Source: Fodinibius sp051746985 (GTDB lineage Bacteria > Bacteroidota > Rhodothermia > Balneolales > Balneolaceae). Taken from it: a DNA stretch of 64,000 nt. The stretch lies in NCBI GenBank assembly GCA_051746985.1, contig JBNJFP010000006.1, positions 46,403 through 110,402 of the forward strand, read 5' to 3'. Both the position numbers and the translations under genes were made by a program. The notes under the pieces are model-generated. The model ran no database searches. It worked only from the letters and a program-made list of their open reading frames with translations, and was not told the origin of the DNA. Below, piece after piece: positions 27,694-37,711 of this stretch (position 1 is its first letter; every line of letters starts with the position of its first letter).

Positions 27694-29667
27694 CTATTTC
27701 TTTATTTGAGAGGTATCCTCGGAGTTCGCATCCCAGGTATTGTTTTTCGGGTTCACATCAGGGAACTCCTTCTCAGGATCAATAACAACTTTCTCGATGG
27801 CTGAAGTGGATTCGTACTGCACAATCCAATCATCGCCGCGATGCCAGGTATGAACCGGCAGTTCAACAACTTCAGTTGTCCCATTCTGCTGGGTAATCTC
27901 CATCTTAACCGGCATCACCAACTTGCCATTATTTTTTATACGGATAAAAGACCCCTTCGACGGATCCTCATCGTTATACGCTACCGCATCTACCTCCTGA
28001 TCCATCGTCCATGTCTTTTCGAACCACCCCCGCCAGAACCAGTCCAGTTCGCGTCCTGTTACATCTTCAATGGTATTAAAGAAATCCTCAGGTGTGGGAT
28101 GCTTGTACGACCAGCGATCAACATAAGCGTTCATCGCTTCGTCAAAGAGCTCTTCCCCAATAATTGATTCGCGCAATATCTTTAATCCAAGCGCCGGTTT
28201 ATTGTAGGATACATTGCCAAAATTACCATCCTGAATTTGATCGGGAGCCGTCATAATCGGCTCGCTGTTATCACTTCTCAGCCACCCGTTCAAAACCCGT
28301 CCATTTCGCGCCTTATGATACTCGCCATCATTAAAATTTCTCGTACTCAACTCATTGATAAAAGTTGTTAATCCCTCATCCATCCAGGCATGTTCGCGCT
28401 CGTTGGATCCAACAATCATGGGGAACCATTCGTGGCCCAGCTCGTGATCGGTAACGCCCCACAGCCGATCTCCTTTGGCCCGCCAGCTGCAAAAAACAAT
28501 ACCCGGGTATTCCATACCCCCAACCGTGCCCGCCACATTGATGGCATTGGCATATGGATATGGTGAAAGATATTCGGAATAAAATTCAACGGAGCCCTTC
28601 ACATATTCGGTCGAGCGTCCCCACGCCGAATTGCCCGCAACTTCTTTGGGATACACCGACATCGCCAGCGACTGATCGCCATCCGGCAGATTAATGCGTG
28701 CAGCATCCCAGACAAAGGCTTTAGAGGCTGCCCAGGCTACATCGCGCGTATTTTCCATTTTATATTCCCATGTCAGCCTGTCTTTTTTTGTGGGACGTGA
28801 TTCCTCGCTGCCCACTTCATTTTTTCGGATGATATAGACGCGCTTGTCACTATTTCTGGCTTCTTTCATCCGATCTTGCTGCTCGCTGGTAAGTACTTCC
28901 CCGGGGTTTTGAAGCTCACCCGAAGCCACCACTATATGATCAGCTGGTGCCGTTATCGAATAATTAAAAGTGCCGTACTCCATATAAAACTCACCAGCCC
29001 CAAGATATGGCATCACATTCCATCCTTTAACATCATCATATACCGCCATTCGCGGATACCACTGGGCCACCTGGTATATCACTCCCTTTCTGGTGTCTTG
29101 TCTTCCCAGCCGATCCGAACCATATTCAGGGATGACAAACTCATAATCGATATCTATTTGCAGGGCTCCGCCCTCCGCTTTCAGCGCCTCCTCGAGATTC
29201 AATTTCAAATTGGTATCAACCGTATGGCTTTTGGGCTCATAGGTTTCTCCATTGTGTGTTATACTGATTTTGTCGATTTCAATACCGCCTTCAAATGTCT
29301 CATTACCAAAACGCCCTCCTCCCAACGGCGTAAGCTTTGACCCCCAGGAATCCTCCTCAAACAGATCCTGATCCAGCTGCAGCCAAACAAAGTTGAGATC
29401 TTCGGGACTGTTATTGGTGTAGTCTATGGTGATGCTTGTCTCAACTTTGTGGTCATCGGGATATAAGTGCGCATCGATGGTGTAATCCGCCGAATTTTGC
29501 CAATAAGCTTCGCCCGGCTCTCCGCTGGCGCTGCGATACATCGTGCTGTTTCCCGTTTCATAGGGGAGAAAAGCTTCCTGAACGGTAGATGGCGACTGCT
29601 CCTGGGCCTGCAGCGGAGTCGCCATCAACAAAGATGATAGAAAGATAAACAGTATTTGTTTTTTCAT
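27694..29667 (-). CDS. M1-family metallopeptidase, exported
   Basis: About 657 residues from the preferred ATG (29665-29667), with signal peptide MKKQILFIFLSSLLMATPLQAQ. It has the zinc site HELGH at 408-412 with the third ligand Glu431 (WMDEGLTTF), and the upstream GGMEYP, a variant of the aminopeptidase GAMEN motif. M1 enzymes usually release N-terminal residues from peptides. A more upstream TTG (29703) would lengthen the N-terminus before the signal sequence and is less likely. It is downstream of, and co-directional with, an M42 aminopeptidase. Confidence 0.92.
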   Translation of the reverse strand: MKKQILFIFLSSLLMATPLQAQEQSPSTVQEAFLPYETGNSTMYRSASGEPGEAYWQNSADYTIDAHLYPDDHKVETSITIDYTNNSPEDLNFVWLQLDQDLFEEDSWGSKLTPLGGGRFGNETFEGGIEIDKISITHNGETYEPKSHTVDTNLKLNLEEALKAEGGALQIDIDYEFVIPEYGSDRLGRQDTRKGVIYQVAQWYPRMAVYDDVKGWNVMPYLGAGEFYMEYGTFNYSITAPADHIVVASGELQNPGEVLTSEQQDRMKEARNSDKRVYIIRKNEVGSEESRPTKKDRLTWEYKMENTRDVAWAASKAFVWDAARINLPDGDQSLAMSVYPKEVAGNSAWGRSTEYVKGSVEFYSEYLSPYPYANAINVAGTVGGMEYPGIVFCSWRAKGDRLWGVTDHELGHEWFPMIVGSNEREHAWMDEGLTTFINELSTRNFNDGEYHKARNGRVLNGWLRSDNSEPIMTAPDQIQDGNFGNVSYNKPALGLKILRESIIGEELFDEAMNAYVDRWSYKHPTPEDFFNTIEDVTGRELDWFWRGWFEKTWTMDQEVDAVAYNDEDPSKGSFIRIKNNGKLVMPVKMEITQQNGTTEVVELPVHTWHRGDDWIVQYESTSAIEKVVIDPEKEFPDVNPKNNTWDANSEDTSQIKK

Positions 29668-29716
29668 GGGTATGAGAGTTGTTAGGGAGTTATTTTTTTG
29701 CAATCTGTAGCCCTAC

Positions 29717-30796
29717 TTACTTCAATATCTGGAACGTTTGATCAGGCGCCATACTTAAAACCGACTCGGTCATCAGGTTAATAAGCGCTTCAATATCTTT
29801 AAAGGAAGCCGTTTCAACCGGAGAATGCATGTAACGCAGGGGCAAAGAAATCAACGCACTGGGAATACCTGATTTCTGATAAAAAATGCTATCCGTGTCG
29901 GTGCCAGTTCGCACACTGGTAGCCTCGTGCTGCAGTTCGATCTCATTGTTCTCAGCCACCTCTTCAATAAACTCTACAATCCTGGGATGGTTGGCCCCGC
30001 CATGTTGAATGGATGGCCCTTGGGCAAGTTTTACCAACCCATGCTCTTTATGATCGATGCCGGGCGTGTCAGTGGCGTGGGTTACGTCTGTAACCAGTGC
30101 TGCATCGGGATCTATGCGATAACTCATCATACGCGCGCCATATCCTCCCACTTCTTCCTGCACCGAATTCAGTGCAACAACGTTAACGTTTAGTTTATCG
30201 CGCTGCTCTTTCAGCCGCTTGAGAACCTGGGCAATCATAAATCCGCCAATGCGATTGTCCAAAGCCCGACCTGAGATAATCTCATCCGACAAATAATCGT
30301 AGTCGTCGGCATAGGTAATGGGGTCGCCAACTTGCACCAGCTTTAGTGCTTCCTCGCGGCTGGAAACTCCAATATCTACATAAATATCTTTCCACTTGGG
30401 TTGCTCGCCTCCCCCGTTTTTTTTGTCCTGCAGATGGATGGCAGTATTGCCGGTCACCCCTGATACAATCCCATTTCGAGCGTGAATATTAACTCTCTTT
30501 GCGCGGGCAATGGTGGAATCACTGCCACCCAATTTATTGACATAGATATAACCGTCATCGGTGATGTGTTGCACGATCATCCCGATTTCATCACAGTGGG
30601 CTTCGAGCATCACCGTTGCCACATCAAAACTGGTATTGAGTTTGGCACAGGCCGACCCGTAAGCGTCCGCCTGTACTTCATCCGCAAAATCATCTACATA
30701 TTCGGTCCATACCTGCTGCCCAGCTGATTCAAAGCCCGTAGGACTTGGGGTAACTAATAATTCTTCTAAAAACTCTTTTTCTGATTCGTTAAACAT
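29717..30796 (-). CDS. M42-family aminopeptidase
   Basis: A 359-residue cytosolic zinc or cobalt peptidase of the FrvX/tetrahedral aminopeptidase group. Metal-site motifs in order: MLEAHCDEIGM (His, Asp), ALDNRIGG (bridging Asp), VQEEVGGYGA (catalytic Glu pair), LVTDVTHATD (Asp) and a late His in LRYMHSPVE. No signal peptide. Start ATG at 30794-30796. The adjacent M1 gene is 49 bases downstream. Confidence 0.93.
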   Translation of the reverse strand: MFNESEKEFLEELLVTPSPTGFESAGQQVWTEYVDDFADEVQADAYGSACAKLNTSFDVATVMLEAHCDEIGMIVQHITDDGYIYVNKLGGSDSTIARAKRVNIHARNGIVSGVTGNTAIHLQDKKNGGGEQPKWKDIYVDIGVSSREEALKLVQVGDPITYADDYDYLSDEIISGRALDNRIGGFMIAQVLKRLKEQRDKLNVNVVALNSVQEEVGGYGARMMSYRIDPDAALVTDVTHATDTPGIDHKEHGLVKLAQGPSIQHGGANHPRIVEFIEEVAENNEIELQHEATSVRTGTDTDSIFYQKSGIPSALISLPLRYMHSPVETASFKDIEALINLMTESVLSMAPDQTFQILK

Positions 30797-30956
30797 ATCC
30801 TTATATACTTTTAAATTTCTTTTCTGATTATCGAATATAAGAATTCACAACTCTACCACTAAACCCATTTTGGAATATCAATGAGATATTATTGCCGAAG
30901 ATGATTATTTTGGATTTATCTTTTTTCAGCTGAAATTATTACCAATCTTTCTATTT

Positions 30957-31403
30957 ATGATTCGACCGGAATACAAGAAGACGCTATTTCCTCATTGGAC
31001 GACCCTGTCTATTCGCTTTCGGGATTTGGATCCCCTTAACCACGTAAATAATGCTATCTTTAGCACTTATTACGAAGAGGCTCGCATTGATTTTATTCAG
31101 CAAGTGCAAACCCTGGCGGATCAACTTAAAAATGGATACAGCTTTGTGTTGGCCAATATTGAAATCGAATTTATTCGTCCCGTTGAATACCCTACTGATA
31201 TTGTCATTGGATCGGGCATTAAAAAGCTGGGCAATTCCAGTATCACCAGCTTTCAGTCTATTTATAGCGGTGCTGACAAACAGCTTGCTTCGGTGGCAAA
31301 AGCCCATGGCGTGTGGTTCGATCTGTCCAAACAGCGACCAACCCGCATCCCCGAGATAGAAAACAGCGAACAATTCATGCTCCCCGATTCCCTTTTTGAA
31401 TGA
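30957..31403 (+). CDS. Acyl-CoA thioesterase (4HBT hotdog fold)
   Basis: A 148-residue single hotdog domain of the YbgC/FadM type. The N-terminal signature FRDLDPLNHVNNAIFSTYYE contains the catalytic Asp and the His-Val-Asn run, followed by IEIEFIRPVEYPTDI. It probably hydrolyses medium or long acyl-CoAs. Start ATG at 30957. It is 48 bases upstream of the HD-domain gene, which seems to have its own promoter. Confidence 0.9.
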   Translation: MIRPEYKKTLFPHWTTLSIRFRDLDPLNHVNNAIFSTYYEEARIDFIQQVQTLADQLKNGYSFVLANIEIEFIRPVEYPTDIVIGSGIKKLGNSSITSFQSIYSGADKQLASVAKAHGVWFDLSKQRPTRIPEIENSEQFMLPDSLFE

Positions 31404-31424
31404 TAAGGGAAGTCGTTACTTTTG
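31396..31424 (+). promoter_or_regulatory. Putative Bacteroidota-type promoter of the HD-domain gene
   Basis: TACTTTTG at 31417-31424 matches TAnnTTTG exactly, with TTG at 31396-31398, an 18-base spacer, and a start codon 28 bases downstream. The -33 element lies inside the last codons of the thioesterase gene. Confidence 0.5.
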
Positions 31425-31451
31425 TAGCCTTAATTTAACAGGCTTAGCACC

Positions 31452-32708
31452 ATGGATAAAAGTACGCAGTACAAAATATTTAACGATCCTATTCACGGCT
31501 TTATCACGGTTCCCAAGGGACTGGTTTTAGATCTTGTTGATCATCCCTACGTGCAGCGGTTACGGCGTATCAAACAAATGGGATTGGGCTATTTAGTTTT
31601 TCCGGCGGCCGAGCATTCTCGATTTTCACATGCACTGGGCGCCATGGAGTTAGCTCAACGTACGCTCAACAATCTCCGCGAAAAAGATACGACCATTAGT
31701 CCCGCTGAATATGAAGCCACGCTTATTGCAGTATTGCTGCACGATGTTGGTCACGGTCCCCTGTCGCACACCCTGGAGTTCGACCTTATTGAGGATTTCC
31801 ATCACGAAAAAATGACGCTTGCAGTGATGCGTCACCTTAACCGGGAAACAGACGGAAAGCTTGATCTGGCTATTAAAATATTTACGGATCAGTATCCCAA
31901 AAAACCGTTTTTGAATCAGCTTATTTCTTCGCAGCTCGATATCGACCGACTCGATTACCTGAAGCGCGACAGTGTCTTTACCAATGTCTATGAGGGCTCG
32001 GTGGGCATCGAACGCATCCTCAAAACAATGCGGGTGCTTAAGGGAAATATTGTGATCGAAAAGAAAGGCATTTACGCGATCGAAAACTATATTTTGGCGC
32101 GCCGTTTGATGTATATGCAGGTGTATCTGCATAAAACAGTGCTAAGCGCCGATAAACTCGTCCGACATATTTTTAATCGGGTCAGTGAATTGATTAATGA
32201 CGGCAAAAAATTGTACCACGCTTCTCCGGCACTGCAGTATTTTTTGGAGAACAATTTTAGTGCAAAAAAGGGGATCAAAAGCGAGGTTATGCAGAAATAT
32301 CTTCAGCTTGACGATAACGATGTCTTTCAAAGCATCAAGTACTGGCAGCATTCCTCTGATCCCATTCTTGCGAACCTCTGCAAGCGATTTCAATCCCGAA
32401 AACTGTTTCGGACTACCTTTCTGGCCCGAAAACCCTCGAAAAAGATTCGTAAAAAAGTACTCACGAAAACACAGCAGGTGCTTAAGCAACGGGGATTACC
32501 CTATGATGAGGAATCAGCGAGCTATTATTACTCATTTGACAAAAGTTATAGTGAGGCTTATCAGTATGAAAAAGAAGGCATCTGGATTTTAGAGGACAAG
32601 GAAAACGCGGTGGAGTTTTCGAAGGCGGCTGATACCAAAAATATTATTGCCCTTACCGAGCCGGTCGTGAAACCGTATGTTGTTCATCTAAAAGATATTG
32701 ATTTGTGA
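31452..32708 (+). CDS. HD-domain phosphohydrolase
   Basis: A 418-residue protein of the SAMHD1/dGTPase-like HD family. The start region YKIFNDPIHGFITVP is typical. Metal ligands are visible as HSRFSHALG (His), LLHDVGHGPLSHTLE (His-Asp) and DIDRLDYLKRD (Asp). Family members hydrolyse dNTPs, but the substrate cannot be read from the sequence. Start ATG at 31452. Its stop at 32708 is followed by an intergenic palindrome before convergent folA. Confidence 0.9.
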   Translation: MDKSTQYKIFNDPIHGFITVPKGLVLDLVDHPYVQRLRRIKQMGLGYLVFPAAEHSRFSHALGAMELAQRTLNNLREKDTTISPAEYEATLIAVLLHDVGHGPLSHTLEFDLIEDFHHEKMTLAVMRHLNRETDGKLDLAIKIFTDQYPKKPFLNQLISSQLDIDRLDYLKRDSVFTNVYEGSVGIERILKTMRVLKGNIVIEKKGIYAIENYILARRLMYMQVYLHKTVLSADKLVRHIFNRVSELINDGKKLYHASPALQYFLENNFSAKKGIKSEVMQKYLQLDDNDVFQSIKYWQHSSDPILANLCKRFQSRKLFRTTFLARKPSKKIRKKVLTKTQQVLKQRGLPYDEESASYYYSFDKSYSEAYQYEKEGIWILEDKENAVEFSKAADTKNIIALTEPVVKPYVVHLKDIDL

Positions 32709-32726
32709 TTTTAGCTACAGTGGATG

Positions 32727-32751
32727 CATTCCGCAACAGAGCTACGGAACG
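32727..32751. repeat. 25-base dispersed palindrome, family 3, copy 1
   Basis: Arms CATTCCG and CGGAACG enclose an 11-base centre (CAACAGAGCTA). It belongs to the same family as 44416-44440 (inverted) and 49780-49804. It lies between the HD-domain gene and folA. Confidence 0.6.
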
Positions 32752-32775
32752 AGTGTAACTAAGTGTGCTTAGTGC

Positions 32776-33252
32776 CTAAGTGGTAACGCGCTCGTAAACT
32801 ATAAAGGAAAGCTCATCCCTATCATCTCTTTTAATCTCTTTCCAGGTCGTTCCAATTTCATCACGGTACTCGGGAAAATAGGTATCCCCTTCGTACTCTT
32901 CGTGGATTTCCGTCACATATAGTTTGTCGCAACGGTTAAGAAATTGCTCATATATTTTGCCACCACCAATCAGAAAAACAAGCTCTTCATCCTTAACATG
33001 CTCCAATGCATCACCAAAAGAAGAAAACGTTGGCACGTGATCGTAAGTACGAGACCGACTTAGAACGATATTCTCACGTCCGGGCAGTGGCTTTTTTCCC
33101 AGCTCCTCAAAAACTACTCGTCCCATGATAAGCGGCTTCCCCATGGTGATACGCTTGAAATACTTGAGGTCTTCGGAATAGTGCCACGGCAAATCCCCAT
33201 CCTTGCCAATAACCAAGTTGGGATCGTGGGCTACGATGGCCGCCAAGGTCAT
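32776..33252 (-). CDS. folA: Dihydrofolate reductase
   Basis: A 158-residue enzyme reducing dihydrofolate to tetrahydrofolate with NADPH. Seen: AAIVAHDPNLVIGKDGDLPWH with the substrate Asp-type loop, GKPLIMGRVVFEELG, NIVLSRS and the NADPH loop FLIGGGKIYEQFL. It is translationally coupled to thyA (ATGA overlap at 33249-33252), a common pairing because ThyA produces the dihydrofolate that FolA recycles. Confidence 0.96.
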   Translation of the reverse strand: MTLAAIVAHDPNLVIGKDGDLPWHYSEDLKYFKRITMGKPLIMGRVVFEELGKKPLPGRENIVLSRSRTYDHVPTFSSFGDALEHVKDEELVFLIGGGKIYEQFLNRCDKLYVTEIHEEYEGDTYFPEYRDEIGTTWKEIKRDDRDELSFIVYERVTT

Positions 33253-34097
33253 ACGGCCACCTCGAATTTAATGGAGTCGTGTGGATTGTAATTTTTAAGC
33301 TCAAAGTCCTCAAATTCGAGCTCATCCACCGGTTTGTCGGCAATATCAAGCTTGGGCAGCGGACGTGGTTCTCGGGTTAGCTGTTCTTTCAATCCATCCA
33401 CATGATTCTCATAGATATGGGCGTCAACAATAGTGTGTGCAAATTTACCATATTCGAGCCCCACTTCGTTGGCAATGGCCATCGTAAGCGCCGAGTAACA
33501 GGCCAGGTTAAACGGGATTCCCAGTGCGATATCCCCGGAACGCTGCGTTAAATGGCAGTTCAACTTACCATCCGAAACGTTAAAAATATACATCACGTGA
33601 CAAGGCGGCAGCGCCATCTGATCGAGCAGCCCCGGGTGCCAGGCACTCACCACAATTCTTCGGCTATTGGGATTTTCTTTGAGCATTTTTATGGCTCGCT
33701 GCACCTGATCAAATTCCTTCTTGATCAATACGGTTTTACAGATGTGCGAAGCATCTCCCTCGAAATGAATTTCCTCTTCCTCGTGATAGGGAAACCGCCG
33801 CCACATTACTGGATAAATAGGTCCAACATGACCATCCTCATCAGCCCAGTCATCCCAAATGTGACAATCATTTTCATCCCGTAGCCACCGAATATGATCT
33901 TCGCCACGCAGGTACCAGAGCAGCTCCAGAATCACCGATCGAAAATATACTTTCTTGGTCGTAAGCAGGGGAAAACCCTCTGATAAATCAACCTTATAAA
34001 ACTCTGAAAAATTTGAAATCGTATCAGTACCGGTACGATTTTCTTTTTTTACACCATTTTCTAATACGCTTCTGACAAGATCTAAATATGCTTTCAT
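33249..34097 (-). CDS. thyA: Thymidylate synthase
   Basis: A 282-residue folate-dependent enzyme converting dUMP to dTMP. It starts MKAYLDLVRSVLENG; the active-site Cys166 is in LPPCHVMYIF, with the preceding phosphate-binding RRIVVSAWHPG and the later QRSGDIALGIPFN and DAHIYENH. It starts 18 bases after mgtE in the same leftward direction and overlaps folA. Confidence 0.97.
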   Translation of the reverse strand: MKAYLDLVRSVLENGVKKENRTGTDTISNFSEFYKVDLSEGFPLLTTKKVYFRSVILELLWYLRGEDHIRWLRDENDCHIWDDWADEDGHVGPIYPVMWRRFPYHEEEEIHFEGDASHICKTVLIKKEFDQVQRAIKMLKENPNSRRIVVSAWHPGLLDQMALPPCHVMYIFNVSDGKLNCHLTQRSGDIALGIPFNLACYSALTMAIANEVGLEYGKFAHTIVDAHIYENHVDGLKEQLTREPRPLPKLDIADKPVDELEFEDFELKNYNPHDSIKFEVAV

Positions 34098-34115
34098 AAA
34101 CCCATTTTTTAAATG

Positions 34116-35498
34116 TTATAATATCACTCCTTGTAAAAGTAGTAGCGCAACCGAAAAGTAGATAATGATACCCGTCACGTCAACTAAAGTAGCCACAAAA
34201 GGTGCCGACGTTACCGCCGGATCCAATCCAAATTTTGACATCACAAACGGCAACATCGAGCCACTCAAGTTTCCAAATACAACAACCCCGATCAGGCTGG
34301 TACCTACCGTTAACGCCTGTAGAATTAACCCGTAAGATAACGGGTCACCACGCATAACCATCCAGGTGGCAATGACAATAGAACCCAGCACGCCCAAAAA
34401 CGATCCCAATAATACACCGGAGAGCAATTCGCGTTTTAGTACCATCCTCCAGTCGCTAAGCTTAATATCATCGGTTGAGATAGCGCGAATAATCAATGTA
34501 GCAGCCTGTGACCCAGAGTTACCACCACTCGAAATAATCATAGGGATAAAAAAGGATAGCATCGCTGCCGCAGCCAGCGCTTCTTCATAATTGGCCATGG
34601 TTGTTACCGTGAGCATCTGTCCCATAAAAAGCATAACAAGCCACCCTACGCGCTTTTTAACCATATGAAAAATAGATGTCTCTGAATAGTAATCATCCAG
34701 CGCGCTCATACCGGCCATCAGCTGCATATCCTCGGTGGTTTCCTCCTCGGCCACATCAATAACATCATCAACCGTAACAATTCCCACAAGGATCCCATCG
34801 GAATCGACCACCGGCATCGCTACGCGATCGTACTTACTGAGCATCTTCACCGCATCCTCCTGATCGTCAAAAGCACTCAGTGCCTCGAAGCTTTCATCCA
34901 TCAGCGTATCAATTTTAGCTTCGGGATCGGCCAAAATAAGCTGATTCAACCGCAGATCATCGATCAACTTTTCATTTTGATCCACCACATAAATCACATT
35001 AACGGTCTCAACGCTGTGACCAAATTTACGAATGTGTTCCATCGCCCGCTGAATGGTCCAGTCCTTTTTGACCTTCACATAGCGTGGGGTCATCAGACGC
35101 CCTACGCTTTCTTCGGGATATCCGAGTAGCTTTTGCGACTGCTTGCGATCTTCCATGTTCAGCGAGTTCATCACCCGCTGGGTAAGATGTCCGGGCAGCT
35201 CTTCCATCAGCGAAACGCGTTCATCCGGCTCAAGGTTCGACATCACCTCGCTTAGCTGCTGGGCGGTAAACATATTCAACAGCTCCACGCCTTTGCCCGA
35301 ACTCAGGTAAGTAAATACATCGGCTGCTTTCTGTTTTTTGAGCAGCCGAAAAATAACGATCGCAATCTCGGCATCCAGCTCCTCGAGAAGCTCTGCTACA
35401 TCAACGGCAGGAACATCGTTCAAAATGTCCTTTAGAGCCACCCAATCTTTCTCTTTAATCAGCTCCTCGAATTCCGGTTTTAACAGATGAACTATCAT
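34116..35498 (-). CDS. mgtE: Magnesium transporter MgtE
   Basis: A 460-residue Mg2+ channel. It has an N-terminal superhelical MgtE_N domain (about 1-135), paired CBS domains (about 140-260) that sense cytosolic Mg2+, a plug helix, and five transmembrane helices to the C-terminus, including the pore segment FFIPMIISSGGNSGSQAATL and GLDPAVTSAPFVATLVDVTG. The 209 bases upstream (35499-35707) are shared with the divergent oxidoreductase gene; I looked for an M-box and could not recognise one. Confidence 0.95.
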   Translation of the reverse strand: MIVHLLKPEFEELIKEKDWVALKDILNDVPAVDVAELLEELDAEIAIVIFRLLKKQKAADVFTYLSSGKGVELLNMFTAQQLSEVMSNLEPDERVSLMEELPGHLTQRVMNSLNMEDRKQSQKLLGYPEESVGRLMTPRYVKVKKDWTIQRAMEHIRKFGHSVETVNVIYVVDQNEKLIDDLRLNQLILADPEAKIDTLMDESFEALSAFDDQEDAVKMLSKYDRVAMPVVDSDGILVGIVTVDDVIDVAEEETTEDMQLMAGMSALDDYYSETSIFHMVKKRVGWLVMLFMGQMLTVTTMANYEEALAAAAMLSFFIPMIISSGGNSGSQAATLIIRAISTDDIKLSDWRMVLKRELLSGVLLGSFLGVLGSIVIATWMVMRGDPLSYGLILQALTVGTSLIGVVVFGNLSGSMLPFVMSKFGLDPAVTSAPFVATLVDVTGIIIYFSVALLLLQGVIL

Positions 35499-35707
35499 AA
35501 ACTAACAGCTTTTGCTTTTGATAACGACCATCGTGGCCGACCTCGTATCGCCCTAAAATCCTTAAAAAAATGGTAGGCTGCAATATCCGGTTTTACTCTC
35601 CGTGAGATTTCGTTCGGAATGTAAGAATAGGGATTAGAATTTCACAAAATTGGCTTTAATTATTTTTCATTGTTAAATATGATTAGTTTTTAGGATTCAA
35701 CATAATA

Positions 35708-37135
35708 ATGGAAGACGTATCAATGAGTTACGACGCACTAATTATTGGATCAGGTCCCAATGGCTTGGCTGCCGGAATCCGGTTGGCCCAAAAAGGATTA
35801 TCGGTGAAAATATTTGAAAAAGCCGATACTATTGGCGGAGGCACACGCACGCTGGAACTGACCCAGCCGGGCTTTTATCATGACATCTGTTCGGCTATCC
35901 ATCCCATGGCCAAAGCCTCCCCCTTTTTGAACAGCCTGCCACTCGAAGAATACGGGCTCGAATGGATTCATCCCGAAGTGCCCGTTGCCCATCCGCTGGA
36001 TAATAAACCTGTAACCGCCCTGTTTCGCTCCCTCGATAAAACGGTCGATCACCTCGGCGAAGATGGCAGAACCTACCGCAGGTGGATTACCCCTTTTATT
36101 GATAATTGGGATGAACTGGTCAGCGATATCTTAGCGCCCTTTTCGCCTATTCCCAGCAATCCCATTTTGATGGCGCGGTTTGGTATTAAAGCACTTCGAT
36201 CGGCCAATGGATTTGCCAAACGATATAAAACCGAAAGAGCACGCGCCCTTTTTGCCGGCATTGCGGCCCACGGCATTATGCCGTTCGATAAAATAGCTAC
36301 CGCCGCCATTGGATTGGTGCTCGGCACCGCTGCCCACACGGTCGGCTGGCCCTACCCCAAAGGTGGATCGCATGCCATCACCAAAGCCATGGCAACATAT
36401 TTTGAGTCCCTCGGCGGTGAAATAGAAACGGGCGTTGAAATTACAACTGTTGATGAATTACCCCAATCACAAACCATTCTCTTTAACAATACCCCTCAGC
36501 AAATTCTGAATATTGCCGGCAAGCACCTCCCTCAATCGTATGCCAATAAATTGCAAAAATATGAATACGGTCAGGGCGTCTTTAAGCTCGACTTTGCCCT
36601 AAGCGAACCCATCCCGTGGAAAGAGGAGCTCTGCCGAAAAGCGGGTACCGTTCACTTGGGTGGTACGCTTGAAGAGATTGCGGCATCAGAAAAACAGTCG
36701 GCCAGCGGCCAACATCCTAACAAACCATATGTGCTGGTAGCGCAACAAAGTTTGTGGGATGACAGTCGAGCACCAGAAGGTCAGCACACCGGCTGGGCGT
36801 ATTGCCACGTACCTAATGGGGCAACTAAAGATATGACAGAACCAATAATCCGCCAGATTGAGCGCTTTGCTCCCGGATTCCGGGATTGTATTATCGACAA
36901 GCATGTCATGCATTCGCGAGATATGCAGGCCTATAATCCCAATTACATTGGCGGGGATATTAACGGCGGACGTGCGGATATCACGCAACTGTTTACACGT
37001 CCGGCGGGATTGTTTGACCCGTACCATATCCCTAAAACCAATATGTATATCGCCTCGTCCTCAACCCCACCCGGCGGCGGCGTGCACGGCATGTGTGGGT
37101 ATCATGCGGCGGAATCGGTACTAAGTAAATTGTAA
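35708..37135 (+). CDS. NAD(P)/FAD-dependent oxidoreductase, phytoene-dehydrogenase-like
   Basis: A 475-residue flavoprotein with an N-terminal dinucleotide-binding motif (YDALIIGSGPNGLAAGIRLA) followed by EKADTIGGGTRT, and a C-terminal FAD-closing motif SSTPPGGGVHGMCGYHAA. This is the broad CrtI/PYROXD2-like family. It is not a clear CrtI desaturase, and assigning a carotenoid substrate would be a guess. ATG at 35708 or at 35723 (MSYDAL) could start it. Its 3' end is followed by a REP-like palindrome at 37146. Confidence 0.88.
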   Translation: MEDVSMSYDALIIGSGPNGLAAGIRLAQKGLSVKIFEKADTIGGGTRTLELTQPGFYHDICSAIHPMAKASPFLNSLPLEEYGLEWIHPEVPVAHPLDNKPVTALFRSLDKTVDHLGEDGRTYRRWITPFIDNWDELVSDILAPFSPIPSNPILMARFGIKALRSANGFAKRYKTERARALFAGIAAHGIMPFDKIATAAIGLVLGTAAHTVGWPYPKGGSHAITKAMATYFESLGGEIETGVEITTVDELPQSQTILFNNTPQQILNIAGKHLPQSYANKLQKYEYGQGVFKLDFALSEPIPWKEELCRKAGTVHLGGTLEEIAASEKQSASGQHPNKPYVLVAQQSLWDDSRAPEGQHTGWAYCHVPNGATKDMTEPIIRQIERFAPGFRDCIIDKHVMHSRDMQAYNPNYIGGDINGGRADITQLFTRPAGLFDPYHIPKTNMYIASSSTPPGGGVHGMCGYHAAESVLSKL

Positions 37136-37145
37136 CAGTAAAGGT

Positions 37146-37170
37146 GGAGTCCACTTTTAAGATGAACTCC
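37146..37170. repeat. 25-base REP-like palindrome, family 1, copy A
   Basis: Arms GGAGTCCA and TGAACTCC around a short TTTTAAGA-type centre; the pairing extends outward through AGGT/ATCT. It lies 11 bases after the oxidoreductase stop. Family members: 38639, 44371, 44807 and 49626. Confidence 0.65.
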
Positions 37171-37180
37171 ATCTAATCCA

Positions 37181-37576
37181 TTAACCTTCGGGCGAACGTG
37201 CGCTACTGATAATATCTCTGTGAATCTTCCACTCATCGCCATTACGTTTCCATACAGTAAGATAGTTACCATAGTCTATCGAAGTGCCATCACCAGTAAA
37301 TAGTTCGTAATTCCCGACTTCATAAGCAAACTCTCCAGATGCTTCTATCTCTTGTGTTTCCAAACTAAGTTTGGATACCCCTTGCTTCATCATTTGATCA
37401 TTTGCCATTTCGATGGCTTTACGTCCCTCTAAAGGCTCCTGACCAGGAAACTTCATAAGGGCATCTTCCATGAAAATTGAGGCCATTCCGGCTGCATCCT
37501 GACTATTAAAAGTCTTTGTCATTTTCCTGATGTTATCTCGAATAGCTTCTTTAGTGTCATTTCCTGAATTATTCAT
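37181..37576 (-). CDS. NTF2-like (DUF4440/SnoaL-type) protein
   Basis: A 131-residue single-domain cone-fold protein. The pattern is typical: FNSQDAAGMASIFMEDALM near the N-terminus, GRKAIE, then strands ending YLTVWKRNGDEWKIHRDI. Family members include isomerases, ketosteroid-like enzymes and stress-associated proteins; no catalytic assignment is possible here. Start ATG at 37574-37576. Confidence 0.85.
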   Translation of the reverse strand: MNNSGNDTKEAIRDNIRKMTKTFNSQDAAGMASIFMEDALMKFPGQEPLEGRKAIEMANDQMMKQGVSKLSLETQEIEASGEFAYEVGNYELFTGDGTSIDYGNYLTVWKRNGDEWKIHRDIISSARSPEG

Positions 37577-37711
37577 AGCTTTATTTTTTAGTTATGATTT
37601 GTTTTCTAAACCCAATTTTTACTGTTATCTAAATGAATGATATTAAAGAACATAATTGTCTTAATAATTCATGCATTATGCAAGGTGACAATCAAACCAA
37701 GAGAGGTCTGT

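Noticed and set aside
35499..35707. Mg2+ riboswitch (M-box) in front of mgtE
   Set aside because: I looked for the conserved core and the usual terminator stem and could not find either.
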